Notes: generated by a model from the sequence alone, not told the origin. A stretch of DNA of 64,000 nucleotides from Lactifluus volemus (GCA_022376515.1 WTXI01000032.1:124001-188000); one strand, 5' to 3'; shown: positions 44,901-56,668, numbered from the stretch's first letter. Numbers and translations: made by a program.

Positions 44901-47415
44901 CTCTTCGCGAAACTTCAGTCCTGCTCGAGACGAAATTTCTTTTTTGGCTTGAAGTGCTTAGCATCAAGTGCAAAGTGAGGGTTGCTCTTCCAGCATTGTC
45001 TTCTCTGACGACATGGCTACGGTCTGGCAAGAGTAAGGTATGTACATCCCATACTTGAATATGACATGTACTGACGATCGCATCATGATTCAATTACAAC
45101 AGCCGTCTCAAACTGCGGAAAATTTTGCGGGAATTGTGAATGATGCGTCCGCATTTGTGCGGTACTTTGGGATGCCTATTGCAAGGAGCGCACCGCATAT
45201 CTATATTTCTGCCCTACCATTCGCTCCTTCCTCTTCCCACATCATCAAGCATTACCTTCATCTATTCCCTCATACGTTGTGCTTGGAGCGCGGGCAGTTA
45301 TCCCATTGGCCTGCTTTGGAAATGACGATTCAGGCACATGAAGAACCAATCTACTCTGTTGCGTTCTCACCAGATGGGCAGTGTATTGCCTCAAGCTCAC
45401 AGGATTGCACGATTCGGGTGTGGGATGCCACAACCGGGGAGCTTGTAGCAGGCCCGCTTACGGGACACACTGGCGCTATCGAGTCGGTTGCATTCTCTCC
45501 TGGCGGGCAGCACATCGCCTCGGGCTCGAGGATGGTACGATTCGGGTGTGGGATGCTGCAAAAGGCGAGATCTTTGCAGGCCCGTTTGCCTGTCACACCA
45601 GGCAGGTCCGTTCTGTGGCATACTCGCCGGACGGGGAGCGCATCGCCTCTGCCTCGCGATGGCACTATTTGCGTATGGGATGTTGCAAAAGGAGCCTCGT
45701 GGCAGGGCCGTTTACTGGACACACTACATGGGCCGCTGTGTTGCATTCTCGCCGGACGGGAAGCGCATCGTCTCGCCTCGGGAGATTGCACAATTCGGGT
45801 GTGGGATGCCGCTACAGGAGAGGTTGTTGCAGGCCCGTTCACAAGACACACGGATGTTGTCTACGTGGTTGCTTTCTCACCAAACGGGCAGCTCATTGCC
45901 TCTGCCTCGACAGATTGCATGGTTCACGTATGGGATGCTGCAACAGGAGATGTCATAGTGGGGCCATTTATTGGACACTCCGATCACGTCTACTCTGTTG
46001 CTTTCTCACCAGACGGGCAGCTCATTGCCTCGGCCTCATTCGATCATACGATTCGTGTGTGGGATTCCTCGACAGGAAACGTTGTAGCAGGACCGTTTAT
46101 TGGACACACCGATAAGGTCCTTTCTGTTGCATTCTCTCCCGACGGACAACGCATCACATCGGCCTCCGTTGACCACACGGTTCGTGTGTGGGGAATCACA
46201 GCAGATGTCGTAGTCGACCCGCTTCCTGGTCACACCAATTGGGTCTATGCTGTTGCATTCTCACCGGATAGCCGGCGGTTGCCTCAGGCTCATTAGACCA
46301 TACAATTTGCGTGTGGGATACCACAACAGGGCAGGTCGCGTCGGGCCCATTCACTGAACACACCGGTCGGGTTTATTCTGTTGCATTTTCACCAGATGGG
46401 CAGCGAATTGCCTCAGCCTCGGCGGATCGCACGATTCGGGTGTGGGATGCCGTATCAGGAGCGATGGTAGTAGGCCCGATTACTGGACACACCGATGAGA
46501 TCAACTGTGTTGCGTTCTCGCCAGACGGGCGGCGTATTGCCTCAGGTTCGGATGACCGCACCATTCACATCTGGGATGCCGCCACAGGAGTGGTCGTGTG
46601 GGCCCGTTTTCTGGAGACAACAATCAAGTATTTGCCGTTGCATTCTCGCCAGACGGGAAGCGTATCGTATCGGACTATAGAGATTGCATGATTCGTGTGT
46701 GGGATGCTGAAAAAGGAGAGGCCATAGCAGACCCGTTTACTGGACACACTCAGTTTGTCAGATCTGTTGCATTTTCTCCAGATGGGAAGCACATCGCTTC
46801 GGCCTCGGCGATTGCACGATTCGCATATGGGATGCCGCAACAGGAGAGGCCATAGTAGCACCATTCACTGGACATACAGATGAGGTCGGCTTCGTTGTGT
46901 TCTCGCCCGATGGGCAGCGTATCGTCTCAGCCTCATACGATCGCACGATTCGTGTGTGGAATTCCGCGACAGGAGAGGCCATCGCATGCCCATTTACAGG
47001 ACACACGGGTCGGGTGCTTTATGTTGCATTCTCACCAGACGGGCGGTGGATTGCTTCTGCCTCGGAAGATAACACGATTCGCCTATGGGATGCTCCAACA
47101 GTAGCAAAGCCGCTTCCTGGATACACCGAATCGGTAGTATCGTCGGACATTACGGGCCGGGCCTCACACGATCACGCGGTTTGTGCCAAAACAGAAAATA
47201 TCGGGAAGGACGACATTATGAACAAATTTCTAATTAATAATGATGGGTGGATGTGTGGGGAAAAGGGAGAACTTCTTCTGTGGATTCCCCAGATTCACCG
47301 ACCATATTTTCATAGGTCCAACACCATCTGGATTGCAGGCAGATACGAAACTTGGCTTGAACTGGAAAATTTTGTACATGGATCAGATTGGGCTACAGTA
47401 CATCACGATGTCTAA
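41959..47415 (+). CDS. C2-NACHT-WD40 NLR-like receptor 2 (frame broken in WD40 part)
   Basis: Paralogue of the gene at 20835-26348 with the same domain order. After a short N-terminus and a GTACGT...TTAG intron, the C2 domain reads LRALNLPCLKTLLGRETRFY, TWQTQAVRSV and VEWNENVDAL, then ITISLYAKKTVTTDVLIGRQ. A helical region follows (MKTWKNAVNAVKWVMGTVSK; VLLQQVQRDDNVQTLLETI). NACHT: FGQAGTGKSSIAYEIAHRFD, LIIIDALDESGD and ILITSRLEGG; this 349-codon block (43929-44978) is open. A missing base near 44920 leads back to ETKFLFWLEVLSIKCKVRVA, which is spliced to the WD40 exon. That exon has 14 repeats but about eight single-base frame changes. One more break lies near 42060. The tail (GEKGELLLWIPQIHRP) is conserved with receptor 1. 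It is either a pseudogene or poorly assembled. Confidence 0.75.
45335..47115 (+). repeat. 14 WD40 repeats with frame breaks
   Basis: Unit length about 129 bases, pattern GHTxxVxSVAFSPDGxxIAS. Units 5-8 and 13-14 are clean. Frame changes occur at about 45528, 45651, 45690, 45737, 45775, 46275, 46600 and 46808; three to five of these fall at the same place in the unit, the S-x-S-x-D turn. Units are more divergent from each other than in receptor 1. Confidence 0.85.
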
Positions 47416-47686
47416 ATAGCGTCGGTTGCAGTTAGGTTTTTTATTTCAAAATCCACTCACGAGACTACCTGTTACCATTACTACGATCTAGTGGCTGACC
47501 TGTTTATATATCACTCTCTGCGAATCATACACGACTTGCTAGACTAAGATGGGCGAAGTGACGAGTAGATTATAATACATGTTCATCGTAACGTAAACTC
47601 TGCGAGGAAAGTTGGAAAGAGATTTGCCGCCGTTGTTCGAATATCTTACGTTCTTTGACGTATCCACTGTCATTGAATGTGTTCCC

Positions 47687-50600
47687 TCAAAGCCCGAGGG
47701 CCTGTCGGAGCGCTTGGATGGCCTCACCCACTTCCCGCGCCATAACTCGCACAACCGTATCGGTATCTGTCGCCGCAACATAACCCAGCGTCGTCGTGGC
47801 ACGTCGCACCGGAAAGTCATACGTCGGAGGCACGCGGCCCACACTGGCGCTTAAGCTCGAAAGGTCATATGCACGCCTTGTGTATGCACGTACGAGGACG
47901 CCGAGGAAGTGTAGCGACGCTCGGCGGAACGGCGGGAACTTTGAGTCCGTAGCTGTGGGCTGACCATCCATATTAGGTGTAAAGGTGGAGACGAACTGTG
48001 GGAATTGGAGCTGGCATCTGCTGTAGATGGGAGAGGAGGTGGGTGGCGCTGGGCCAGGGCGCGCGCGCCTTCGATCTGAAGGAGATCCAGCATGGCGTTT
48101 GCCAAGTCGTTCGCATATGGAAGTAGGGCGAGATCGGCGGTGTCGGCGATGGTGGCGAGAAGGGATAGGGACGAGGTGCGTATGGTGGTGGGAATATGCG
48201 AGCCGCGAACGAGTTCGAACAATGGTGGAATCAGAATGTCAGCTAGACCCAAAGAAGCGTTTTGTAAGCAAACAATTTCCTGAGACGGCCGGGGCGAACT
48301 GACCATAACGTGGTAATACATCCCCGCATCGCCGAATGACCTGGCCCAGGGCCTCTCCAACACGGAGGCGTACATCAACTTCCTGTTGCGTGAGGGTGCC
48401 CACACCTACGCCCTGCAAACCGTCTGCATAGACGCGAGCCAGTGATCGCAGCACATCGGCACCAAACGAATCTGTAAGCGCAGCCAGACCCTGGACGGCA
48501 TTCAAGTATATGTAAGAGTCGTCGTCCTGAATGGCCTGCAAGAAAACATCGCGGATGGCGGGCTCGAGCACATGTACTGCTTCGTGTGGCTCGGTGCCTG
48601 CGCGGGTGCTCACCAGCTCTCGCAGGAGCAGCAGGCCATGCGCTCGAACAGGAAGTAAGGGATCTTGAAGAAGCTTGAGCGCTCTTGGTACATGGACCGG
48701 ATCCGATCCTCCTCAGGCTCCATACGAGTGGGCTTTGAAGGGGCCGTCGAGGCGGATGCAAGACGGACTGTGAGTACCATCCGCGCTTCACGGGCAAGTG
48801 CGCGAACAGATTCAGTAGGGGCCTTGACGAGGCGCTCCGCATCCTTGAGGACATCCTCGAGGGCGGGAGCTGACTGTATAGAGAGGTTCGGATTTGCTGA
48901 TGGGAACAGTGAGTGGGTGAGACGGCAGCGAAGCAGAATAAGTTACCTTCGAGTAGGCTAAGGAGAAGATTGAGAGCTGTTATCGTCATCTCGTCGTCTG
49001 GTTGCGCCCCTTCAGACTCCGGCGTCTCGTCATCGCTATCGCCTCCCGTGTCCAGGTCTTCATCTTCGAGTTGCTCGTCTCGACGGACAATGCGAAGGTC
49101 ATCCATAGTTAACCCTGGGGATGCGACAGACATTTGCGCCCTTTGCTTGGGCGCAGAGTCTTGAAGCATAGCATTATTCTGTAGAGCATGTTTGATGAAT
49201 GATAGGATATGTTCTGGCTTGCTGAGGATGTTGTTAGACGAGGAGCCATCGCTTGACATCTGCGTTTGAGCTTGAACGATTAGTTGCAAGAACAGCAGTG
49301 TCCTGAGGCGCAAGTGGGCATTAGAGTTCATAGAACGTGACGGTGATCTCACCTCAGAGGGTCGCTTTCGTCGTCTGATTTCAAGTCTCGGTAACTTTCA
49401 AGGAGCCGAACAAACACCTCCGATGCCACGTCCGGTCGATCCAGTGACTTCAGGAAGCCTATGAAATGCACGGGGTCGGGACGAAAACCCAAAAAATTTG
49501 CATCAACGTCAAGAGCGCCACTCTCCTCTGCTTTCTTGAGATCGTTTGGTGTGAAGAAGGCCAGCGATGATTGTTTCTCCTCCCTTGGTACCTATATTGA
49601 CTTCTAGTTCAAGGAAAATAGCATATACACGCACTGCTCAACGCGCTTCACACGTCCGGAAATATCTATGACCCATTCACCACCCTGGCCTTCTATGCAT
49701 GCCCATAAGATGGCGACAGCTTCGTCCGTGGAGACAACGCGTCCCCAAGTAACCAGTAAACCACGTACAGACTCCCTCAGCGTAGGATCTGCCGTAATTA
49801 TACGTGCAAGAGCAGCAAGCAGCGCATATAGTGAGGTCACAATTGGTGACGTGACGGTAGAAACTAAAGTCGGGGCAGGATCCGTATTTGTCAAGAAGGT
49901 TTGTATAACTTGTATCGCCTCGATTGATGAGTATATCACAGACTCTTTTGTTGAAGGGAAAGGCATAAGTACTGGATTGTGCAACAACGAGAGAAGGATG
50001 TTGGATACGAGAGCGTGGTGCCGAGAGTTACTCTCAGCGGTTATCATGCGAGAGAGTGAGAATGACGCCGCAAGAACATAAGCGGGCGAGACGTTTGCTT
50101 GTGGTAATAGCAACTCGGTCAAGCATGGAACGACGGAACGAAAATATTCCTATGATGGAGTAAGACTATGCAGTGGAGATCATCTCATGCACCTACCTCG
50201 GCCGTAACTACTGACGGGACGGAACCCAACACATGAGCAACGTGCAATAGTTTCTCAAGTGGTGCTTCTTCCGACTCGCCCTCTCCGAACACCGCGGCGA
50301 AGAGACCACGAATGCCGCCAGGCCGCATTAGCTGTCGGCTAAGTAACGACGCGCAGGACCTGTGCACGTGTTGTGGAGGTGGAGAAGATGATGACATGAT
50401 GGCCCCAAGGGATGCGATGGTTTGCGATGGCGGTAGACTGAAGGGACCAACTCAGCTCATCGGACATCGAGTCGAAGAATATTCGTACATTGACATTAAG
50501 CGCATGATAAAGGGTCGAAAATCATCTACGACCAGGAAAGACTCTGTTGACAGAGCCTTTGGGACCCATCCAAGCGTGATACCAGGACGTAAAATATCCG

Positions 50601-51183
50601 TGACATGACGATTTAAGACGGTCGTTGTGATGAGCGTTTGAGGGATGTTACCATGCACCCCGCGCGGAAAAAGTAGGGAAAGTAATCTCCGTGTCAGAGC
50701 AGTAAGTCTTGCATACGACTTGACGGCGTCATTTGCCTCAACGATCTTGGGTCGTGGATGCGTTGGGGTACTGCCCCTTGCTGGCCACACGACCTGTATG
50801 CGCGCAAGCAATGGTTCGGTACCCCATTTGAAGATGATAGAGAGGAGTGTTCGGAGCTGCGATAGGTCTCTAGTACCGATTACGGGAACCTCACCAGGCG
50901 AATCTTCCTTGGGATGCGGGGGAATGGTGGAAGCAGGGGACGCGCCTGCATCTTGGTCGAGGATCCTCTGAACGTTTTCTACGACAAGTAACGCCTCTTG
51001 CGCTGTCTGCTCCTGTGCTTGCTCCAATGTGAGGTTGCCATCATCGCGTTCCGGAAGCCCGCGCTGCGCACGATATTGGGCCAGTCGCATGAGGAGGACT
51101 GCTCGAAGATTGGCAACAGGACCACTTTTCTCGCTATGTATAAGCAGAGAACCCGCAGCCAGGTAGTGTGAAAGCTCCTCCAT
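47687..51183 (-). CDS. RTP1: RTP1/TANGO6 family protein (RNA polymerase II nuclear import)
   Basis: A HEAT-repeat protein; in yeast Rtp1 helps assemble and import RNA polymerase II, and the animal homologue is TANGO6. Exons are 51183-50489, 50437-50197, 50149-49652, 49591-49353, 49302-48947, 48896-48304, 48242-47997 and 47952-47687, all joined by in-phase GT-AG introns. Landmarks are VVPCLTELLLPQANVSPAYV, an acidic insert (EDEDLDTGGDSDDE) and the conserved C-terminal domain: YQ.ALKLLQDPLLPVRAHGL, then DDDSYIYLNAVQGLAALTD, then the last exon with ASLHFLGVLVRAYTRR and RRATTTLGYVAATD. Exon 6 is one base short of what the phases demand; the frame slips between YQ and ALKLLQ (near 48681-48684). 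A 66-base cryptic intron could also restore the frame, but it would remove a conserved stretch. The gene is divergent from the UBX gene. Confidence 0.88.
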
Positions 51184-51324
51184 ATCAGTAGCCCAATATT
51201 CGAAGGGAATTGAATATCATTGTTAGGGACTGTGGTTTGAGGTCGCGGTGGCTCAAAAGAATTTATAAGTCGGGCGCCTGCCCACTACATTCGCTGCCTT
51301 ATCTTCTTTACACCAACTGCGACA
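51184..51324. promoter_or_regulatory. Short bidirectional promoter region RTP1/UBX
   Basis: The start codons of RTP1 (minus) and the UBX gene (plus) are only 141 bases apart, so both promoters and 5' leaders must share this interval or overlap the genes. No TATA-like box is obvious. Confidence 0.5.
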
Positions 51325-52915
51325 ATGTCCGACAAAGACGTTCTCATCTCTATGGGCTTCGAACCTGCAAGGGTCGAATGTGCGTTCAATCACTGTCTAA
51401 CAACGTGAGAAGGCATGGAACTAATTCCACCGCGCAGGGGCCCTACGCGCTACTCATAATAAGGGACTCCAGCCTGCGATGGACTTTATCCTCGAACACA
51501 ATGACGACCCAATACCGGACTCCACGTCAGGAGTCGCTGCTACATCGTCTATTCAACCTCAGAGTGAGCCGATGGCTGAAGACGAGGATGATGACGATGC
51601 TGCGGCGTTGCGCGCAGCATACCGCCTCAGCCTCAGTCCCGACGCCTCAGGTGTGGCCGACTCTGCGTCCAGCGCCGGAGTCGAAGCAAGGGTGAGTAAT
51701 ATATAGGATTGTTTCATTTCCCACACGCGCTGATTATAATACGAACGTGTCTAGAGTATTAAATGTTCAGAGTGCGGCAAGATATTCAAGAACACGGCGC
51801 TCGCCAACTTTCATGCTGAAAAGAGCGGACATGATCAATTCGAGGAATCCACCGAAGAGGTGCGTTTATCTTTTTTTTCCCTCAGCTGGTTGGACGCTGA
51901 TGAAGTGCTCAAGATCAAGCCACTCACGGAGGAGGAGAAAAAGCAAAAGTTGGCTGAACTGCGCGAAAAGATGGACGGGAAACGTGCCAAAAAGGCTGAG
52001 GAGGAGGCGAAGGAGGCGCGGGCAAACGAGCTCATCCGGCGCAAGGCAGGAAAGGTGCGTGCAGGGAACCTCCTCACCCAACCACCATCCTAAACGGTCA
52101 ACTAACCGGTTCACGAAACAGGAAGCCACGCAAATCAAAGAGGATCTGAAGAACAAGCAGATCCTAAAGACCTCGAAGCAAAGCGCCGCGGTTCGTTTCT
52201 CTTCTCTCTATCTCCCCTTTCACCCTCGGCTAATAGTTCAATGATCTTTGCAGAAAAGGAGGACGACAAGAAGGCCCGCGCCGCGATCAAAGCGCAGATT
52301 GAAGCTGACAAACGGGACCGCGCGCAAAAGGCGGCGCAGGAAAAGGCACTGCGCGATGGTGCAGCGGCGGCACCTTCTGTAGCAGCGCCTGCCAGTGCTG
52401 CGCCGACGACGACTTCGGTCGCCGTCGCGGGGCGTGACTTTAAAGAGACCCGTTTGCAAATTCGGCTCGCGAGCGGAGGGCAGCCGCTGACTACTACGCT
52501 TTCAAGTGATGCCAGTTGCGTTTCTCCTTCACCTCCCCTCCTATAAAAGTTTTTTTTTTTCGTTTTCGTTTTTTTTTTGTATTTGTATGCTGAAAATCGC
52601 GGCGGTCGGTTCTAATCACCATAACAGCCCTTCGGGAAGTGGCGGAATTTGTCGCTGGTCAGACTTTGACGGTGGACGTTGACACTGTCACTTTCACGCA
52701 ACAATTCCCTCGGTGCGCTCTTCTTCCCCCCCCCCAAACAGCTTCTTAACCCTACATCAAGAAAACAATTTTCTCCATCAGATTTCTCGAGGACTCTCCG
52801 CGATCTTGGATTGACACCATCCGCGGTGAGTTTTGTTTTTGGCTTGTGGCTACATTCCGACCCCGCGTCTCACTGGAGAGTATTTGTTCTCGTTTAGGTC
52901 TTGATAGCATCGTAG
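51325..52915 (+). CDS. UBA-C2H2-UBX protein (UBXN1/SAKS1-like p97 cofactor)
   Basis: Adaptor linking ubiquitylated proteins to the AAA ATPase Cdc48/p97. Exons are 51325-51379, 51438-51691, 51755-51859, 51914-52054, 52122-52194, 52254-52514, 52628-52712, 52762-52825 and 52898-52915; all junctions are GT-AG and in phase. The N-terminal UBA domain is DVLISMGFEPARVEWALRAT then GLQPAMDFILEHNDD. A single C2H2 finger follows (IKCSECGKIFKNTALANFHA...H). Next is a charged coiled coil (LTEEEKKQKLAELREKM to RDRAQKAAQEKALRD), then an Ala-rich linker. The UBX domain runs from ETRLQIRLASGGQ through LREVAEFVAGQTLTVD, the FPR turn that contacts Cdc48, and DLGLTPSAVLIAS at the very C-terminus. The gene is intact and converges with the DNAJC7-like gene. 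Confidence 0.9.
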
Positions 52916-53188
52916 AACAGTAGGCCCGAAGAGCCATCACTTGTACTTACTCAAACTTGTTGAACACGATTGTACAATACCCATGCAAAAGTCTCCCAGA
53001 CATGTAGTATCTCTGAGAGAAAAGTCAAATGCAAAAAGTTGTACAAGCAGTGGTAAAAGAAAAAAAGCGTATTCAACGAAAAAAAACCATTTTTTTCGAT
53101 AAACCCTTCGCGCTCCCCTCCCTCCGGTCCAACAAAAAAAAACAATTTATCAAAAAATGTAGTGTGCTTCGGGGTGCCAGCTGAAAGG

Positions 53189-55255
53189 TTAGAACCCACG
53201 GAATCCGTGCGGTCCCCCGGTGGGCCCTCCAAATGAAAATCCTCCGCTACCACCCCCACCTCCGAATTGCGCAAAGATGTTCGCTAGATCGGCGGGGTTC
53301 ATACCGGAGGGATGCCGCATATGCGATGACGAGTCCGTCAAGCCATCTTCGTCCTCACCGAGATCGTATCGTTCGCGCCTCCGCGGGTCTGAAAGCACCG
53401 CATGAGCCTCAACGACGAGCTTGAACTTTTCTTCGTCGCCGCCCTGCACCAACAACCAACAAAAAAAATATTTTTTTAGACGTAACCCCACCACCAAAAG
53501 GATAGTGATGAGGAAAACGCACCTTGTCCGGGTGATGTTTGAGCGATTCGCGGCGATACGCCTTTTTGATGTCCGCCTCGTTGCAATCGCGAGGTACGCC
53601 AAGTATCTTATAATAATCCTTCGTCTTGCTACGCTTGAGCGCTGCTTCGGCACGTTTGAGCTCGCCTCGCAACGCGCGCACGTCCGCATCCGCGCTCTCA
53701 AACTCGGCTTGCTCGAGGGCGGACCGAAAGTCGGCGATGGCGTCTTCGTATTGCTCATTATGAAGCCGGATGCGTGCCCGCGTGCGCAGCGCTTTGAACG
53801 AGCCTGGTTGGAGGAGCAGGCAAGCCTCGGTATCGACGAGGGCGTCATCGTGGCGAGAAAGCTGTGGGAGCCAAATCGGACGGATATGAACGGGAAGAAG
53901 TGGGGGTGATGAGAAGGGATAAGAAGTACCTTGACGAGGGTGGTGGCGCGGTTGGACAATAACAGTGCACGCAAATGACCTCCCTTCCCCTCATCCTCGC
54001 GTTCTCCAACCAGCTGAGAACGAGTTTAGTTAATGAGGTAAGATCAGGAGGGGGGCCAAGAACCTCGAGCGCATTGGCGTACAGGCTCAGTGCCTCTTGC
54101 AACTTGCCAAGCTTGAACGCCTGATTTCCCTCCTCTTTTAACCGCTCGACCTCTTTCACGCGTTTACGCAGACGTTGTGCAGGCTCATGACCAGGATCGA
54201 ACCGCAGCGCCGACTGAGCATGTTGTAGAGCTTGAGGAAGCCGCCCACTGAGAAAAAGAACGAGACCTCGGAGCGCGAGAACGTCTGGGGAACTCGGCTG
54301 TAGCCGCAGCGTATCGCTAAGCAGGGAATTGTCGGCACACAAAAAAGCGCAAAAACAAAGAGGAGGAGCAAAAAAATTAAAATAAATAAAATAAAAGAGA
54401 GAGGACGCACTTGGCCGCGCTGTTCGCGCCGTCCCAGTTGCCGCGACCGAGCTCAATTTCGACTTGCCATAAGCGCCACTCGGTCGGGATCTCGCTCCCC
54501 TCAGCCTCAATGGCCAGCAAACACCGATCGAGCGCGACGCGCGCCATCGCCCACTCTCCACGTCGTCTCGACGCCTCGAGATTACGCACGTGCGCCTCAA
54601 GCTCGAGCGCCTTTGCATGCATCTGCACCGCCGGCGCGCTACCCGGCTCGGCCGCTAATACACCGCGTAACGTCGAGAGCGCCGCTGTCGTCTGTGCCAG
54701 CGCGAGTTGGCAACGGGCGAGTCGTAAGAGTGTTTTGGGTGGCGCGGGAACACCGGTAGACGTCGTTTGGAGAGATGTAGCTTGTTGGCAGTCGGCGAGG
54801 GCAGGACGGAAACGCTTGATGGCGATGTAGGCAGCCGCGCGGTTCGTGAGGTATGCAGGTTCTGTGGGGACCATGTCTGGATAAACGTGGACCAGTTAGC
54901 AGTAGCAACAGCAACATCTCGGGCGGGCGGAGGAGCGCCTTGTACAGGGGGAGGAGGGGGGGGCAGACGACGTGCCTATTGCTTTGGTATATAAGTCGAT
55001 TGCCTCGCCATATCGCCCACGTTTAAACAAGTCGTTACCCCGCTCTTTCAACTTTTCTGCTTCAGCCGCTATTTGTACCGGATCGGGCTCCGGCTCAGGT
55101 TCTGGGTCTGACGCAGGCTCGTTGTGATCCGAGTTTCCGTCTCGGAGCTCCTCGGCTGATGGTGGGGACTCTGTTCTGGGTGGGAAGGATCCTGTGGGTG
55201 AGTGTGGGTCTTTGACTGGTGTTAGAGGAGTGCTTGAAGGGTCGACGAGTGACAT
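53189..55255 (-). CDS. DNAJC7-like TPR/J-domain co-chaperone
   Basis: Co-chaperone that can bridge Hsp70 and Hsp90 in the cytosol. Exons are 55255-54976, 54876-54411, 54316-54064, 54013-53930, 53861-53523 and 53443-53189, giving 558 residues. An acidic N-terminus ([13 protein letters not shown]) is followed by TPR motifs: [20 protein letters not shown] then [17 protein letters not shown]; a middle set with [20 protein letters not shown]; and a C-terminal set with [20 protein letters not shown]. The J domain, [20 protein letters not shown], carries the HPD motif (LKHHPDK) and ends [21 protein letters not shown] Gly/Phe-rich tail closes the protein. This is the domain order of mammalian DNAJC7. 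Intron 1 must use a GC donor (ATAG|GCACGT) to keep the TPR frame. Confidence 0.9.
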
Positions 55256-55776
55256 GATGAGCCGAGCCAGTGAGAGTGGCTCTATATTCAGAGCAAAACA
55301 CGCGGCTTACCGAGCGCTCGACTCCGGCGCGGTCTTATCAGACTCGTACTCGGACGCCGTCGAAAGCCTCGCTCGCTTTGCTGCCTTTGTTTCCGTCTCC
55401 ATGCAGGGCGATCGTGCAAGTCAAGTGTGATAACCAAGTTATAGCTGAGTGACACGTAAATCTTCGTGAGATGCTCAAGTGGGAGCAATGTAGCTTCTTA
55501 TTACGTTTTATTTGGACGGGACTTTTTTAGAAGATCACCGTGTTTTGGAATAACATTGGCAGGAGATTCTAGCTAATGCGGATGACACAAATTACCTTGG
55601 GCCTAATGAAGAGAATAACATATCCAACATCCAAAACAAAATGAGGGTAAGGGGGGGAGGGTATTTTTTTTGAGGGGCATTCCCAGCGGCGTGCGGAACA
55701 AAAATATTTCACAAGACGCGCGAGCCACCTCGACCGGCGAAAAATAGACTCGATCACGGTACGGCAAAGGTATAGT
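55256..55776. other. Intergenic
   Basis: 5' region of the DNAJC7-like gene and 3' flank of the KNH-like gene. No gene recognised. Confidence 0.4.
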
Positions 55777-56668
55777 TCAAAAAACGAACGTGAATGTGCC
55801 CGCAATGATCGCCAGAGCAACTCCTGCCCGTGCCACGCGTGCAGGCACCGCACCAAACACGGCCAAGTCGCCAGAACTGCTTCCAGAGGAAGCGGCCGAG
55901 CCACCTGTGCCGTTGGTCGCAGCGGGTGAGCTGGGTGAAGGAGTGGCGAAGTCCGATGACAGTGTTGACGACGACGGGTCGGTGCTAGCCGCAGGCGTTG
56001 GCGAAGAGACGCCAGAATAGCTGGAGGAGCCCGACGAGGGCGTGTTGGAGCTGGCACCGCCATTGAGGTATGGAGGGGCTGGCACGGCCTTGGACAGGTC
56101 GGTGAGAGCACCTATTCCCCAGGGGATCGTTTCGCCATCAGGCTGGGTAGAATTAGGTGGGGGCACAACGACACCATTCGCACTGGCGATGGCAAAGCGG
56201 CCAGTCCAGGTGGGACTGGTGGGCGATTGGGGGTGGAAAACTGGATAAAGTAAATAGCCGAGTTGACTGTGACCTATAAGAAGGTTGAGTTGAGTTGTGC
56301 AAGTCAGCCTGATAACTAGGTACACCAACCGAAGGACACGTGTAGGTGTAAGTACCAGGGGCGGCAGTGCCATCTACCTTGGCGATAGCTGGCGAAAGAG
56401 GTACGAGTTAGGGATAATCAAGCTTGAAGATTTCCGAGACACGTACTTGTCAAATGTACCATATTTATGTTGTCGCCAGTCATGAGCTCGATGTACATTG
56501 TTTTCCATGTACCACTTGGATCAGGAGTCCACGAAATAGGGCACTTTGCACCGGTATTATAAATTGCACCAGGTTCCGGTTCAGTAGGTTGGGGCCGATG
56601 TCTACAGCGACGACTCGGAGTAACGCAGTGGAAAGAATAAACGTTGGGAAAGCGAGACGAGAAAACAT
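55777..56668 (-). CDS. KNH-like secreted GPI-anchored protein (Kre9/Knh1-type N-terminal domain)
   Basis: Predicted cell-surface protein of the Ser/Thr-rich GPI-anchored group with a Kre9/Knh1-like N-terminal domain. Exons are 56668-56447, 56388-56330 and 56273-55777. A signal peptide is evident (MFSRLAFPTFILSTALLRVV, cleavage near AVDI). The Knh-like fold follows: PTEPEPGAIYNTGAKCPISW, GTWKTMYIELMTGDN, AKVDGTAAPGTYTYTCPS, then VTVNSAIYFIQFS and SPTSPTWTGRFAIAS. A Ser/Pro/Gly-rich stalk leads to a C-terminal hydrophobic GPI signal (RAGVALAIIAGTFTFVF). Two bases appear to be missing, both in C runs on the coding strand (G runs at 56591-56594 and 56229-56233): exon 1 and exon 3 are each one base short of the length their phases require, and homology resumes in the shifted frame. 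I think the real gene is intact. Confidence 0.78.

Noticed and set aside
50452..50500. Apparent frameshift in RTP1 near its first exon end
   Set aside because: A regular 51-base intron (GTACGA...CTTCAG) explains it with correct phase, so it is not a lesion.
54961..54975. A GT donor (CAC|GTCGTC) for DNAJC7-like intron 1
   Set aside because: Joined to the only good acceptor it shifts the conserved TPR frame; the GC donor two bases upstream restores it.
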